Of a stretch of 64,000 bases of DNA, positions 56,021-63,494 are shown piece by piece. Within the stretch, counting starts at the first letter, position 1. Each line of letters opens with the position of its first letter. Under the pieces are notes generated by a model. The model was not told where the DNA came from. It saw only the letters and a program-made list of their open reading frames with translations, and did no database searches. The DNA is from JANPBY01 sp031430645. Lineage in GTDB: Bacteria; Actinomycetota; Actinomycetes; DATJPE01. Made by a program: the position numbers and the translations under genes. The stretch is from contig JANPBY010000027.1 in the NCBI GenBank assembly GCA_031430645.1, forward strand, positions 4,321-68,320. Direction: 5' to 3'.

Positions 56021-56341
56021 CTAGGTCGATGAGGAAGACAGGAGCGCAAGAACGATAGCGAGAAGAACAAACAGGACTGTTAAAGCCACCGAGGCGACGG
56101 CGGACCAGATCGCCCACTTCTTAGCATTCTCAGACGACGCAGCCGCGCCCACGTAGTCACCCGCGTAGTACTTCGAGCTGACCTGGGTGGAATACACGAT
56201 GCTCACGATCCCCAACGGGACGCAGCAGAAAATCGTGGTGAGGATGGCCCACACCAGGTAGTTGTCCGGCATCGGACCCGGCGCGGCAGCTCCGTAGCCG
56301 TACTGCGGTGGGTAGGCGGGCGGTGGCGCGTCGTAGGACAT
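56021..56341 (-). CDS. CD225/dispanin-family small membrane protein
   Basis: A 106-residue protein. A Pro/Tyr-rich cytosolic head (APPPAYPPQYGYG) is followed by a hairpin-type hydrophobic region with the family motif DNYLVWAILTTIFCCVPLGI, then SIVYSTQV and AAASSENAKKWAIWS before the last helix. Bacterial dispanins have no established role. It sits 2 bp before DUF2752 copy A. Confidence 0.85.
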   Translation of the reverse strand: MSYDAPPPAYPPQYGYGAAAPGPMPDNYLVWAILTTIFCCVPLGIVSIVYSTQVSSKYYAGDYVGAAASSENAKKWAIWSAVASVALTVLFVLLAIVLALLSSSST

Positions 56342-56452
56342 GTCTTCCCTCTTTCGGCAGGTCGAGAAAGCATCCAGGCAGGCCGGTGCTTCTGTCGCTA
56401 GGCTGCCAGGCATTGTGCCCGGCACATCCCGCGGCGACTGATGGAGGGTCAG

Positions 56453-56905
56453 ATGACGACACCACAGGACGGCACTCCGGCTGAGGAGCCCCTGGGCGAC
56501 GACGGCCAAAGCGGCCACGTAGAACCATCTGACTCTCAGCCGCCGCCTCCACCTTCGCCCCCGACGTACCCGCCGCCGCCCCCGCCGCCGTCCGCCTACC
56601 CACCGCCGCCGGATGGCTTTCCAGGCGCCACGCCCGGCGTGTACGCCGAGGCCGCGGGAGCAATCGGCACCCCGAAGCAAAACGGGAAAGCCATCGCCTC
56701 ACTCGTCCTGGGGATCCTTGGATTTTGCATCTGCGGAATCATCCTCGGCGCTGTTGCCGTCTTCCTTGGCCTTCAGGCCCGCAAGGAGATCGCTGCGTCC
56801 AACGGGACACAAGGCGGCGATGGCCTGGCCCTTGCGGGGCTGATCGTCGGGGGCATCGCCGTCGTGCTGGGCTTCGGCCAGCTGATCTACGTGCTTGGCC
56901 GCTGA
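56453..56905 (+). CDS. DUF4190-type proline-rich small membrane protein
   Basis: A 150-residue protein with a Pro-rich disordered head (about 20-60) and a two-helix membrane domain containing KAIASLVLGILGFCICGIIL and GGDGLALAGLIVGGIAVVLG. These are typical of DUF4190 proteins of actinobacteria. ATG at 56453 is chosen because GGAGGG lies six bases before it; the ATG at 56441 has no site. It is divergent from the CD225-like gene, with a 111-bp shared promoter region. Function unknown. Confidence 0.82.
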   Translation: MTTPQDGTPAEEPLGDDGQSGHVEPSDSQPPPPPSPPTYPPPPPPPSAYPPPPDGFPGATPGVYAEAAGAIGTPKQNGKAIASLVLGILGFCICGIILGAVAVFLGLQARKEIAASNGTQGGDGLALAGLIVGGIAVVLGFGQLIYVLGR

Positions 56906-56909
56906 CCCT

Positions 56910-56930
56910 GATCCCGCATACTCTGGGATC
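56910..56930. terminator. hairpin between convergent DUF4190 and DUF2752 copy B genes
   Basis: GATCCC (56910-56915) and GGGATC (56925-56930) form a perfect 6-bp stem with a 9-nt loop, five bases after the plus-strand stop codon and 17 bases from the minus-strand one. The position fits a bidirectional terminator. There is no clear T-run. Confidence 0.45.
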
Positions 56931-56946
56931 TGAGACTAGGTCCGGT

Positions 56947-57366
56947 TCAGGGAGCGAGGAACGCCCCAAATGGCTGGTTGCGCAGGACCATGAAGACAAG
57001 CAGCACAACGGCTCCGGCCCATACCTGACGCGTGGTCGGCGAGATCATCTCGCGCATAGAGCCGCGAGCACGATCCCGTACCCACAAGATCCAGGCAACA
57101 ATCGCGACCGGCAAGAGCAGGACGAAGAGCGCATTGCTGGACGCCGCTCCCGCGACATCACCCTGCGTCAGGTCATTCGCCGCGCGCAACCCGCCGCACA
57201 TCGGGCAATAGAACCCCAGCAGGGACAGCGTCGGGCAGACCGGGTAGCGGCCGGGCTGGTGGGGATCGATCAGGCCCACCAGAGCGAAGGCTGCGACCAC
57301 GACTCCACCGGTTGCCAGGGGACCTGCTAGTCGTTGCCGGATCGCGGCGCGTTCAAGAGTGCTCAT
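56947..57366 (-). CDS. DUF2752 membrane protein, copy B
   Basis: A 139-residue paralogue of the protein at 55581-56018, with YPVCPTLSLLGFYCPMCGG followed by LRAANDL, three hydrophobic segments and the cysteine pattern C...C..C. Its ATG overlaps the histidine kinase stop by four bases, so it is translationally coupled to the two-component system. Function unknown. Confidence 0.85.
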   Translation of the reverse strand: MSTLERAAIRQRLAGPLATGGVVVAAFALVGLIDPHQPGRYPVCPTLSLLGFYCPMCGGLRAANDLTQGDVAGAASSNALFVLLLPVAIVAWILWVRDRARGSMREMISPTTRQVWAGAVVLLVFMVLRNQPFGAFLAP

Positions 57367-58775
57367 GACGCTTCGAGGCTAGCCGATCCACCGGCCGCGG
57401 AGGGGTTCGGCAGCCTTACCCCGAAGCTTGCTCCGCCTTCTTCGGCCCGACCGGCGACAGCCTCGCCGCCGAGGCGAATGGCGAGCCCGGCGACGAGTGC
57501 CAAGCCCAGTCCGGTGCCGACTTTTCGCACCCCGCGATAGCGCTCGTAGAGCACGCCCCGGTCGAAGGCGACTGAGAGATCGTCGTCAGTCAGCCCGGGG
57601 CCACCGTCGCGTACTTCGATGATCAAGAAGCCGGGCGCGGACCGGACAGCAAGAACCACCGGCGCTCCCTCCGGGGTTACCCGAAGCGCGTTCTCGGCCA
57701 ACCCATCGATGATCTGTCGGACGCGCCCTGGGTCGGTCCAGACCTCGAGCGGGCCTGGCGGGACCTCAAGGACGAAGTCCACCCCCGCCGCCAAACAGCG
57801 CGTGCTCCATACGTCGGCAGCTTGGATCACGAGCACCCGTAGATCGGTGAGTACCGTGTCGACCCTGAAGTCCTGCGCGCCGAGCCGAGCGAGGTCGAGC
57901 AGATCGCTGACCAAGCGGTCCAGCCGTTCGGACTCGGCCAGCACCGTGGCGCCTGTTCGACTCACGTCCTCGGTCGGCACCACTCCGTCAGCGAGGGCTT
58001 CGGCGTATCCACGCACGGCCGTGAGAGGCGTCCGCAGCTCGTGAGAAATTGAGAGCAGGAAGGCGCGTTCCCGCCCCTCAGACGTCGCGAGCGCATCGCT
58101 GAGCAGGTTGAGTGCCTCGGACAGGTCGGCAACCTCCGCAGGCCCCTCAAGCGGGAGGCGGACGTCACGGGCGCCAGTGGCGAGCCGGTGCGCTGCCTCT
58201 GCCGCGCGCTGCATGGGGCGCGCCAGCCAGCGTGCCAGCAGCCATCCCGCGACCACTGAACCGGCGAGGCCCAGCACCAAGGGAAGCAGCAGCCTCCTTC
58301 TCGCCTCGGCTGCGGTGCTGCCGACGAACGCCGCAGGTTGCGCCAGCACGACGTCGGCCGGTCCGTCCGTCGGGCGTGCTTCAAACAACCAACGGGCCCC
58401 GTTGATGTCACGGATGTCGGAGACCGGCTGGCCGCCGGCCAGCAAGGCCAGATCCGCATCGGTGACAAGCTCCGGAGGCTGCCCCTTGGCACGCAGGAAG
58501 AACACCCCGATCTCTTGGGCGCGCAGGACCTGCGCCAACTTGACCGGCCTCTGCCCGGGCGTGCCAGCGTCGCGATCGAGAGCGACCGCCATCAGGTCCG
58601 CCTGCCGACCCAAGGTCACCCGCGCCTGATCCTCGGCTGCACCGCGGATCAGGCTCATGGCCACCACGCCGGTGATCACGACGGCAAGCAGGGCAACCGC
58701 CGTGGTCACGAGGGTGACGCGCGCGACGATTCCGCCCCTGCGGTGATCCCGGGCCAGTTGGGTGGGATCAGGCAC
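57363..58775 (-). CDS. two-component sensor histidine kinase
   Basis: A 470-residue membrane kinase. It has TM1 (about 19-43), an extracytoplasmic sensor of about 115 residues, TM2 (about 161-184), a HAMP linker, and a dimerisation domain with the phospho-histidine in LSISHELRTPLTAVRGYAEA (His245). The ATPase domain has Asn362 (LAENALRVTPEG), DGGPGL (390-395) and GTGLGLA (420-426). GTG at 58775 overlaps the regulator stop by eight bases. A much longer upstream frame is antisense-like coding inside the regulator and is rejected. The signal is unknown. Confidence 0.92.
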   Translation of the reverse strand: MPDPTQLARDHRRGGIVARVTLVTTAVALLAVVITGVVAMSLIRGAAEDQARVTLGRQADLMAVALDRDAGTPGQRPVKLAQVLRAQEIGVFFLRAKGQPPELVTDADLALLAGGQPVSDIRDINGARWLFEARPTDGPADVVLAQPAAFVGSTAAEARRRLLLPLVLGLAGSVVAGWLLARWLARPMQRAAEAAHRLATGARDVRLPLEGPAEVADLSEALNLLSDALATSEGRERAFLLSISHELRTPLTAVRGYAEALADGVVPTEDVSRTGATVLAESERLDRLVSDLLDLARLGAQDFRVDTVLTDLRVLVIQAADVWSTRCLAAGVDFVLEVPPGPLEVWTDPGRVRQIIDGLAENALRVTPEGAPVVLAVRSAPGFLIIEVRDGGPGLTDDDLSVAFDRGVLYERYRGVRKVGTGLGLALVAGLAIRLGGEAVAGRAEEGGASFGVRLPNPSAAGGSASLEAS

Positions 58776-59493
58776 CCGACGGCTCCTCGACGGAGTACCC
58801 GACCCCACGCACGGTTCGGATCGGACTGGCCAACCCCAGCTTGGCCCTGAGCTGGGCGATGTGGACATCCACGGTTCGCGTTCCGGCCGCGGCTTCATAG
58901 CCCCACACCTCGGAGAGCAACTGCTCGCGGGTGAACACGCGACGCGGCCGACGCACCAAGTAGGCGAGCAACCCGAACTCTGTGGCCGTGAGGTCGAGTT
59001 CACGGTCGTCGACCTCGACCCTTCGGCGGCCAAGGTCGACGGTGACCGCGCCGACGACATAGGTCTGTTGCTCACCCTCCGGTCCCCGGGCACGACGTAC
59101 GCAAGCCTTGACCCGGGCCACGAGTTCGCGCGGGCTGAACGGCTTCGTGACGTAGTCATCCGCACCTAGCTCGAGTCCAAGCACCCGGTCCACTTCGTCA
59201 TCGCGGGCTGTACAGAAGAGGATGGGAGTCCAGTCGCCGGCCGCGCGCAACTGTCGGCACACCTCGATGCCGTCGAGGCCTGGAAGGCCGACATCGAGGA
59301 CGATTGCTGCCGGATGCAAGGTGCGCGCTATCGACAGCCCAGCGCGGCCGTCGCTCTCGACGTGAACGCCGAAGCCTTCACGGGTCAGGTACAACCTGAT
59401 CAGGTCGGCGATGGGACGTTCATCCTCGATCACCAGAACCAGACCTTTGGACGTGCCGTTCTCAGCGAGGGGCGCGACTCCCGATTCGGTCAT
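58768..59493 (-). CDS. OmpR/PhoB-family response regulator
   Basis: A 241-residue regulator paired with the adjacent kinase. The receiver domain has Glu23/Asp24 (VIEDE), the phospho-acceptor Asp67 (IVLDVGLPGLDG), Thr95 and Lys117 (VTKPFSPRELVARV). The C-terminal winged helix includes LTATEFGLLAYLVRRPRRVF, TREQLLSEVWGY and RTVDVHIAQLRAKLG. ATG at 59493 is used; GTG at 59526 is possible. It lies inside the trp cluster. Confidence 0.92.
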   Translation of the reverse strand: MTESGVAPLAENGTSKGLVLVIEDERPIADLIRLYLTREGFGVHVESDGRAGLSIARTLHPAAIVLDVGLPGLDGIEVCRQLRAAGDWTPILFCTARDDEVDRVLGLELGADDYVTKPFSPRELVARVKACVRRARGPEGEQQTYVVGAVTVDLGRRRVEVDDRELDLTATEFGLLAYLVRRPRRVFTREQLLSEVWGYEAAAGTRTVDVHIAQLRAKLGLASPIRTVRGVGYSVEEPSGA

Positions 59494-59575
59494 GTCTGCG
59501 CCCGCATCACCACCCAACTGTGGCACGGCCCTCAGCGCAGATCGGTCAGCGTTGTGTTCGAGTTGTGTGAAGAGC

Positions 59576-59812
59576 TCAGGTGGTCTGAACCGGGTTCCGT
59601 GGCTCGGGAACTGCGTCCTCCGAGCCGCTCATCATCTGCATGACCTTGCCCACGATGCAGCCCAGGACGATGATGCCCACGCCAACCCAGAACCACAGCT
59701 GGGACGCGAAAACCATCGCGATCGACCCGACGAGGAACCCGAGCATCACCAGGATCACGAGGGTCCAGGCGGCAGGGCTGTGACCGTGGTCGTCGTGCGG
59801 GTCGGCGCTCAT
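59576..59812 (-). CDS. HGxxPAAW-family small membrane protein
   Basis: A 78-residue protein with HGHSPAAWTLVILVMLGF, the motif that names the family, followed by two membrane segments. Members occur next to trp genes in many actinobacteria. No function is established. Confidence 0.88.
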   Translation of the reverse strand: MSADPHDDHGHSPAAWTLVILVMLGFLVGSIAMVFASQLWFWVGVGIIVLGCIVGKVMQMMSGSEDAVPEPRNPVQTT

Positions 59813-59870
59813 CGGGTCTCCTTGGGCGGCAGGGGGTCCGGCATTGGGTCAGTCACCCCCGGGCATTCTG

Positions 59871-60431
59871 TCAGTCGTCGACGGTCGGGTCGACGCCTTC
59901 GTCAAGGGCGCGCCACGGGTCGGTCGGGGCTGCGAGTCCGGCCGCCGAGTATCGAGACGACGGTTGGGGCCAACCAGGGCCACCCAGGACGGCCAAAATG
60001 CCAGCGCCCACGACCAAGGATCCACCGAATACCGAGAGCCAAGCCCAGAAGGGAGCGGTCGTGATCAGTTGCTGAGCCGGCTCTTTGACCACAAGGACCG
60101 ATCCATCTGCGCCTGCGATCACCCGCTCGCTCAGGTCGAGGGCGGCTCGCGCGCAGGAAACCGCGATGCCAAGGCCTAACAGAACCAGGAGCGCACCAAC
60201 GACCCGCCGGCCGGTCTCAGCGACGAGCAGCAGGACGGCGAGCCCCGCGAGCGCTGCCAGGGCCAGAGCGAACGCGGCAGGCGCAGCCTCACGACCAGTC
60301 AGCACCACTCCAGCATTCGGGGACGGCGAGCTTCCTAGCTGCGCCCAGGTCAAGGACATCGTCAGCAGCGTCACCGCGGCGCCAAGAACCCCCAGCGACA
60401 GCACACCTCCACGCGTGCGTAGCCGGCTCAC
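59871..60431 (-). CDS. tryptophan-biosynthesis-associated membrane protein (TIGR02234 type)
   Basis: A 186-residue protein with four hydrophobic segments; the motif TLLTMSLTWAQL in the first one and the position directly after trpE identify the actinobacterial Trp-associated membrane family. The loop after the first helix and the polar tail WRALDEGVDPTVDD match its members in layout. A role in tryptophan transport or enzyme anchoring has been suggested for the family but is not shown here. Confidence 0.85.
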   Translation of the reverse strand: MSRLRTRGGVLSLGVLGAAVTLLTMSLTWAQLGSSPSPNAGVVLTGREAAPAAFALALAALAGLAVLLLVAETGRRVVGALLVLLGLGIAVSCARAALDLSERVIAGADGSVLVVKEPAQQLITTAPFWAWLSVFGGSLVVGAGILAVLGGPGWPQPSSRYSAAGLAAPTDPWRALDEGVDPTVDD

Positions 60432-60459
60432 ATTGGCTGCCTTCTCGGAGGCTGCCCGG

Positions 60460-61983
60460 TCATGCCGGGGCGACGGGACGCAGGGTGCCGGCCACTGCTA
60501 CCGCCTGAAGAACCGCGGCCGCCTTGTTGCGGGTCTCGGTGTCCTCGGCCTCGGGATCGGAGTCAGCGACGATGCCACCGCCGGCCTGGACGTAGGCGAT
60601 GCCGTCGCGGAGGAGTGCTGTCCGGATGGCGATGGCCAGATCGAGGTCGCCGGCGAAGTCCAGATATCCGACAGCGCCGCCATAGAGCCCTCTGCGCGTC
60701 GGTTCGAGTTCCTCGATGATCTCCATGGCACGCGGCTTGGGGGCACCGGAGAGAGTCCCCGCCGGGAAGCAGGCGGCGAGCACGTCGTAGGCCGTACGCC
60801 CCTCGGCAAGCTCCCCCACCACCGTCGAGACGATGTGCATGACATGGCTGTAGCGCTCCACCGACATGAAGTCGACGACCTCGACGGTGCCGGGGGCGCA
60901 GACCCGTCCGAGGTCGTTGCGGCCGAGATCGACGAGCATCAGGTGCTCTGCGCATTCCTTCTCATCAGCCAGCAATTCCTCGGCGAGGCGGGCGTCCTCC
61001 TCTGGAGTCCCTCCGCGCCACCGCGTGCCGGCGATCGGATGCAGCAATGCGTGGCCGGCGTTGACCTTCACCAGCGCCTCCGGACTGGACCCGACGACAT
61101 CGAAATCGTCGAAGCGCAGCAGATACATGTAGGGGCTCGGGTTCGACCGGCGCAGCACGCGATAGACGTCCAGCGCGCTCGCCTCAGTCGCACACTCGAA
61201 CCGTTGGGAAACGACCACCTGGAAGGCCTCGCCCGAGCGGATCTCCTCCTTGGCCCGCTCCACAGCCGCCAAGAAGTCGGGACGAGTGGTGTTGCTCGTG
61301 TAAGAAGCCTCGACCTCGAAGTCATAGGTCGCGGCCAAGGACGGCGCAGGACCTGCTAGATCGGCGGTCATCCGGTCAAGCCGGGCCACCGCGTCGACCC
61401 AGGCCTCGTCGACCCGCTCGTCGCTCCCGTCGTAGTTGACGGCGTTGGCGATAAGGAGCACGACACCGTCGTCGTGATCGAGCACGGCGAGATCGGTAGC
61501 AAACAGCATCGCCAGGTCAGGGATGTGCAGATCATCCGTCGCGAGCTCCGGCAGCCGCTCCAGGAGCCGGACCGCGTCGTAGGCGACGAACCCCACCATG
61601 CCACCCGTCAGCGGCGGCAGGCCGGGGAGCCGTTCAGTGTGCAGCAGCGCCACCGTGTCTCGAAGGGCGTGCAGCGGGTCGCCTCCACTGGGCACGCCAG
61701 CGGGGGGCTCGCCGGTCCACACGGCCTCGCCTTCCCGCTCGGTCAGCATCGCTGCTGACCGGACCCCAATGAATGAGTACCGCGACCAGACTCGCCCGTG
61801 TTCGGCCGATTCGAGGAGAAACGTGCCCGGCCGTTCGGCTGCGAGCTTCAGATACAACGCCACCGGGGTGTCTCCGTCGGCGAGAATCCGTCGCGTCACA
61901 GGAATCACCCGACGATCGCGCGCCAGAGCACGAAAGGCCTCGAGGTCGGGTGCGACGGCTCCGGATGGGTGGCTGGTGGGCAC
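60460..61983 (-). CDS. trpE: anthranilate synthase component I
   Basis: Converts chorismate to anthranilate with ammonia from a TrpG partner that is not in this window. The 507-residue chain has the N-terminal feedback region with LLESAEHGRVWSRYSFIG, and the chorismate-binding core with FQVVVSQRFEC, PIAGTRWRGGTPEEDARLAE, LMLVDLGRNDLGRVC and FPAGTLSGAPKPRAMEII. GTG at 61983 has GGGAG eight bases upstream; a GTG at 62025 has none. No Trp-rich leader peptide was found in the divergent upstream gap. Confidence 0.95.
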   Translation of the reverse strand: MPTSHPSGAVAPDLEAFRALARDRRVIPVTRRILADGDTPVALYLKLAAERPGTFLLESAEHGRVWSRYSFIGVRSAAMLTEREGEAVWTGEPPAGVPSGGDPLHALRDTVALLHTERLPGLPPLTGGMVGFVAYDAVRLLERLPELATDDLHIPDLAMLFATDLAVLDHDDGVVLLIANAVNYDGSDERVDEAWVDAVARLDRMTADLAGPAPSLAATYDFEVEASYTSNTTRPDFLAAVERAKEEIRSGEAFQVVVSQRFECATEASALDVYRVLRRSNPSPYMYLLRFDDFDVVGSSPEALVKVNAGHALLHPIAGTRWRGGTPEEDARLAEELLADEKECAEHLMLVDLGRNDLGRVCAPGTVEVVDFMSVERYSHVMHIVSTVVGELAEGRTAYDVLAACFPAGTLSGAPKPRAMEIIEELEPTRRGLYGGAVGYLDFAGDLDLAIAIRTALLRDGIAYVQAGGGIVADSDPEAEDTETRNKAAAVLQAVAVAGTLRPVAPA

Positions 61984-62099
61984 ACCGTCAGTCTCCCGCA
62001 CCTGCGACACCGGATGCACCGGCACCCCGAAGGTCTCGCAATCGGCGGTCGCACACCGATACGGTCGGCCCGTCCGGTTTTACGACCGCTGGAGGAAAC

Positions 62100-62999
62100 G
62101 TGTCCGACCCCAATGCCCCGACCGGCCCACCTGAGCCCGTCGAACCAACGCCCCCCCAGCCGCCGCCCCCTCCGGGGGACTCTGCGCCGCCTGTTCCACC
62201 CGCCGCTCCTCCGCCTCCTCCGCCTCCCCCGCCTCCTCCGCCTCCCCCGCCGCCTCCCGGATACGGGGCTCCTGCGGTCGCCGGCGCTGCTGCCGCGCCC
62301 GCCTTCAGCGTCGGCGAGGCGTTCGGTTGGGGGTGGAAGAAGTTCACCGAGAACCTCGGTCCGATCCTGATCGCGGTGGCTGTCTACGCGGCGATCCTGT
62401 TCGTGGTCGTGATCGTCTGGTACGTCATCCTCACGAACCTGTTCATCACCACAGCCTCTTTCGAGATCAACCAGCAGACCGGGGTCATCACCACCAATGG
62501 TGGGTCTGGGTTCTTCACCGTGCTCATCGTCCAAGCGTTGGCATCGTTCGTGTTCTTCATCCTGTTTGCTTTCTTGCAGGCTGCAGTCATCCGCGGCGCG
62601 CTGATCATCGCCGACGGCGAGAAGAAGCTCGAGGTCGGCGACATGTTCAACTTCGACAAGTTCGGCACGGTCCTGGTGGCCGCGATCATCGTTGGCGCAC
62701 TCACCGCCGTTGGCTATCTGTTCTGCTTCATCGGCGCCATCGTCGTCTCGTTCTTCACCGCCTTCTATCTGTTCTTCGTCCTCGACAAGAGTCTCGGAGC
62801 CTGGGAGTCGGTAAAGGCGAGTTTCGAACTCGTCAAGAGCAACGCCGGCAGTGTCCTGCTCCTGCTGCTCGGCGTCATCGCTGCCTACATCATTGGATCA
62901 ATTTTGTGCGGCATCGGCCTAGTGGTCACAGCCCCCGTCGCTCTGCTGGCCCTGACCTTCGGCTACCGCCGTCTGCAGAACGACCCGATCGCCGCCTGA
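62100..62999 (+). CDS. proline-rich polytopic membrane protein of unknown function
   Basis: A 299-residue protein starting at GTG behind GGAGG. The first 60 residues are a disordered head with a run of 17 prolines. Then SVGEAFGWGWKKFTENLGPI leads into about six hydrophobic segments, ending in LTFGYRRLQND. The layout resembles membrane proteins with a glycerophosphoryl-diester-phosphodiesterase-type membrane domain or a DUF975-like fold, but I do not recognise the family with certainty. The proline run would need EF-P for translation. It diverges from trpE. Confidence 0.78.
   Translation: MSDPNAPTGPPEPVEPTPPQPPPPPGDSAPPVPPAAPPPPPPPPPPPPPPPPPGYGAPAVAGAAAAPAFSVGEAFGWGWKKFTENLGPILIAVAVYAAILFVVVIVWYVILTNLFITTASFEINQQTGVITTNGGSGFFTVLIVQALASFVFFILFAFLQAAVIRGALIIADGEKKLEVGDMFNFDKFGTVLVAAIIVGALTAVGYLFCFIGAIVVSFFTAFYLFFVLDKSLGAWESVKASFELVKSNAGSVLLLLLGVIAAYIIGSILCGIGLVVTAPVALLALTFGYRRLQNDPIAA
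62211..62246 (+). repeat. perfect tandem 18-bp repeat encoding polyproline
   Basis: Two identical 18-bp units (CCGCCTCCTCCGCCTCCC at 62211-62228 and 62229-62246) lie head to tail within the proline-rich head of the membrane protein. Each encodes six prolines. Slippage would change the protein by multiples of six residues without a frameshift. Confidence 0.85.
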
Positions 63000-63018
63000 G
63001 CACACCTCTCGGCACCTT

Positions 63019-63055
63019 CGACGGCCGCTGCACCTCATCGGTGTGGCGGCCGTCG
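63019..63055. terminator. bidirectional terminator-like hairpin between the membrane protein and hisI
   Basis: CGACGGCCGC (63019-63028) and GCGGCCGTCG (63046-63055) form a perfect 10-bp stem; an inner CACC/GGTG stem tightens the loop. It lies 20 bp past the plus-strand stop and 12 bp from the end of hisI on the minus strand, a typical spot for a shared terminator. No T-run follows. Confidence 0.65.
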
Positions 63056-63066
63056 TACGTTCGGGA

Positions 63067-63417
63067 TCAGTCCTCAGCCGCCAGCAGCACATCAGCGTCG
63101 AAGCAGGAGCGGTCGCCGGTGTGGCAGGCCCCACCTGTCTGGTCGACCAGCACCAACAGCGCGTCCCCGTCACAGTCCAGCCGCACCTCGCGGACCTGCT
63201 GAACGTTGCCGGAGGTGTCGCCTTTACGCCAGTACTCCTGACGGCTCCGGCTCCAGTAGGTGACCCGACCGCTGGTCAGGGTGCGGTGCAGAGCCTCGTC
63301 GTCCATCCACCCGACCATCAGAACTTCTCGGGTGTCCCACTGCTGGGTGACGGCCACCACCAGTCCTTGGACATCACGCGTGAGACGGACTTCGACATCG
63401 GCGGCTAGGTCTGACAC
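63067..63417 (-). CDS. hisI: phosphoribosyl-AMP cyclohydrolase
   Basis: Third histidine step, opening the purine ring of PR-AMP. The 116-residue metalloenzyme has VLMVGWMDDEALHRTL, the YWSRSRQEYWRKGDTSGN signature, DCDGDALLVLVDQ with the zinc cysteine and acidic residues, and ACHTGDRSCF near the end. It is the stand-alone type, with hisE separate at 14012-14275. Confidence 0.96.
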   Translation of the reverse strand: MSDLAADVEVRLTRDVQGLVVAVTQQWDTREVLMVGWMDDEALHRTLTSGRVTYWSRSRQEYWRKGDTSGNVQQVREVRLDCDGDALLVLVDQTGGACHTGDRSCFDADVLLAAED

Positions 63418-63494
63418 GCCAGAAGTCTCTCAGCCCACCAGGGATCAGCCACCCCCAACAGGCGGCGCCGACTGATCGTTCTTAGGCTAGGCGC

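Noticed and set aside
56441..56452. Upstream ATG for the DUF4190 gene
   Set aside because: The ATG at 56453 has GGAGGG at the proper distance, and that site would be inside the coding region if the upstream ATG were used.
58776..59165. 130-codon extension of the histidine kinase frame
   Set aside because: It lies out of phase inside the response regulator and encodes low-complexity Ser/Arg-rich sequence; the coupled GTG at 58775 fits the normal kinase N-terminus.
61984..62099. trp leader peptide and attenuator before trpE
   Set aside because: No short frame with clustered Trp codons and no terminator/antiterminator pair is visible in this 116-bp gap.
62211..62246. CRISPR-like direct repeats
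   Set aside because: The repeats are contiguous, in frame and coding for proline; there are no spacers and no cas genes in the window.
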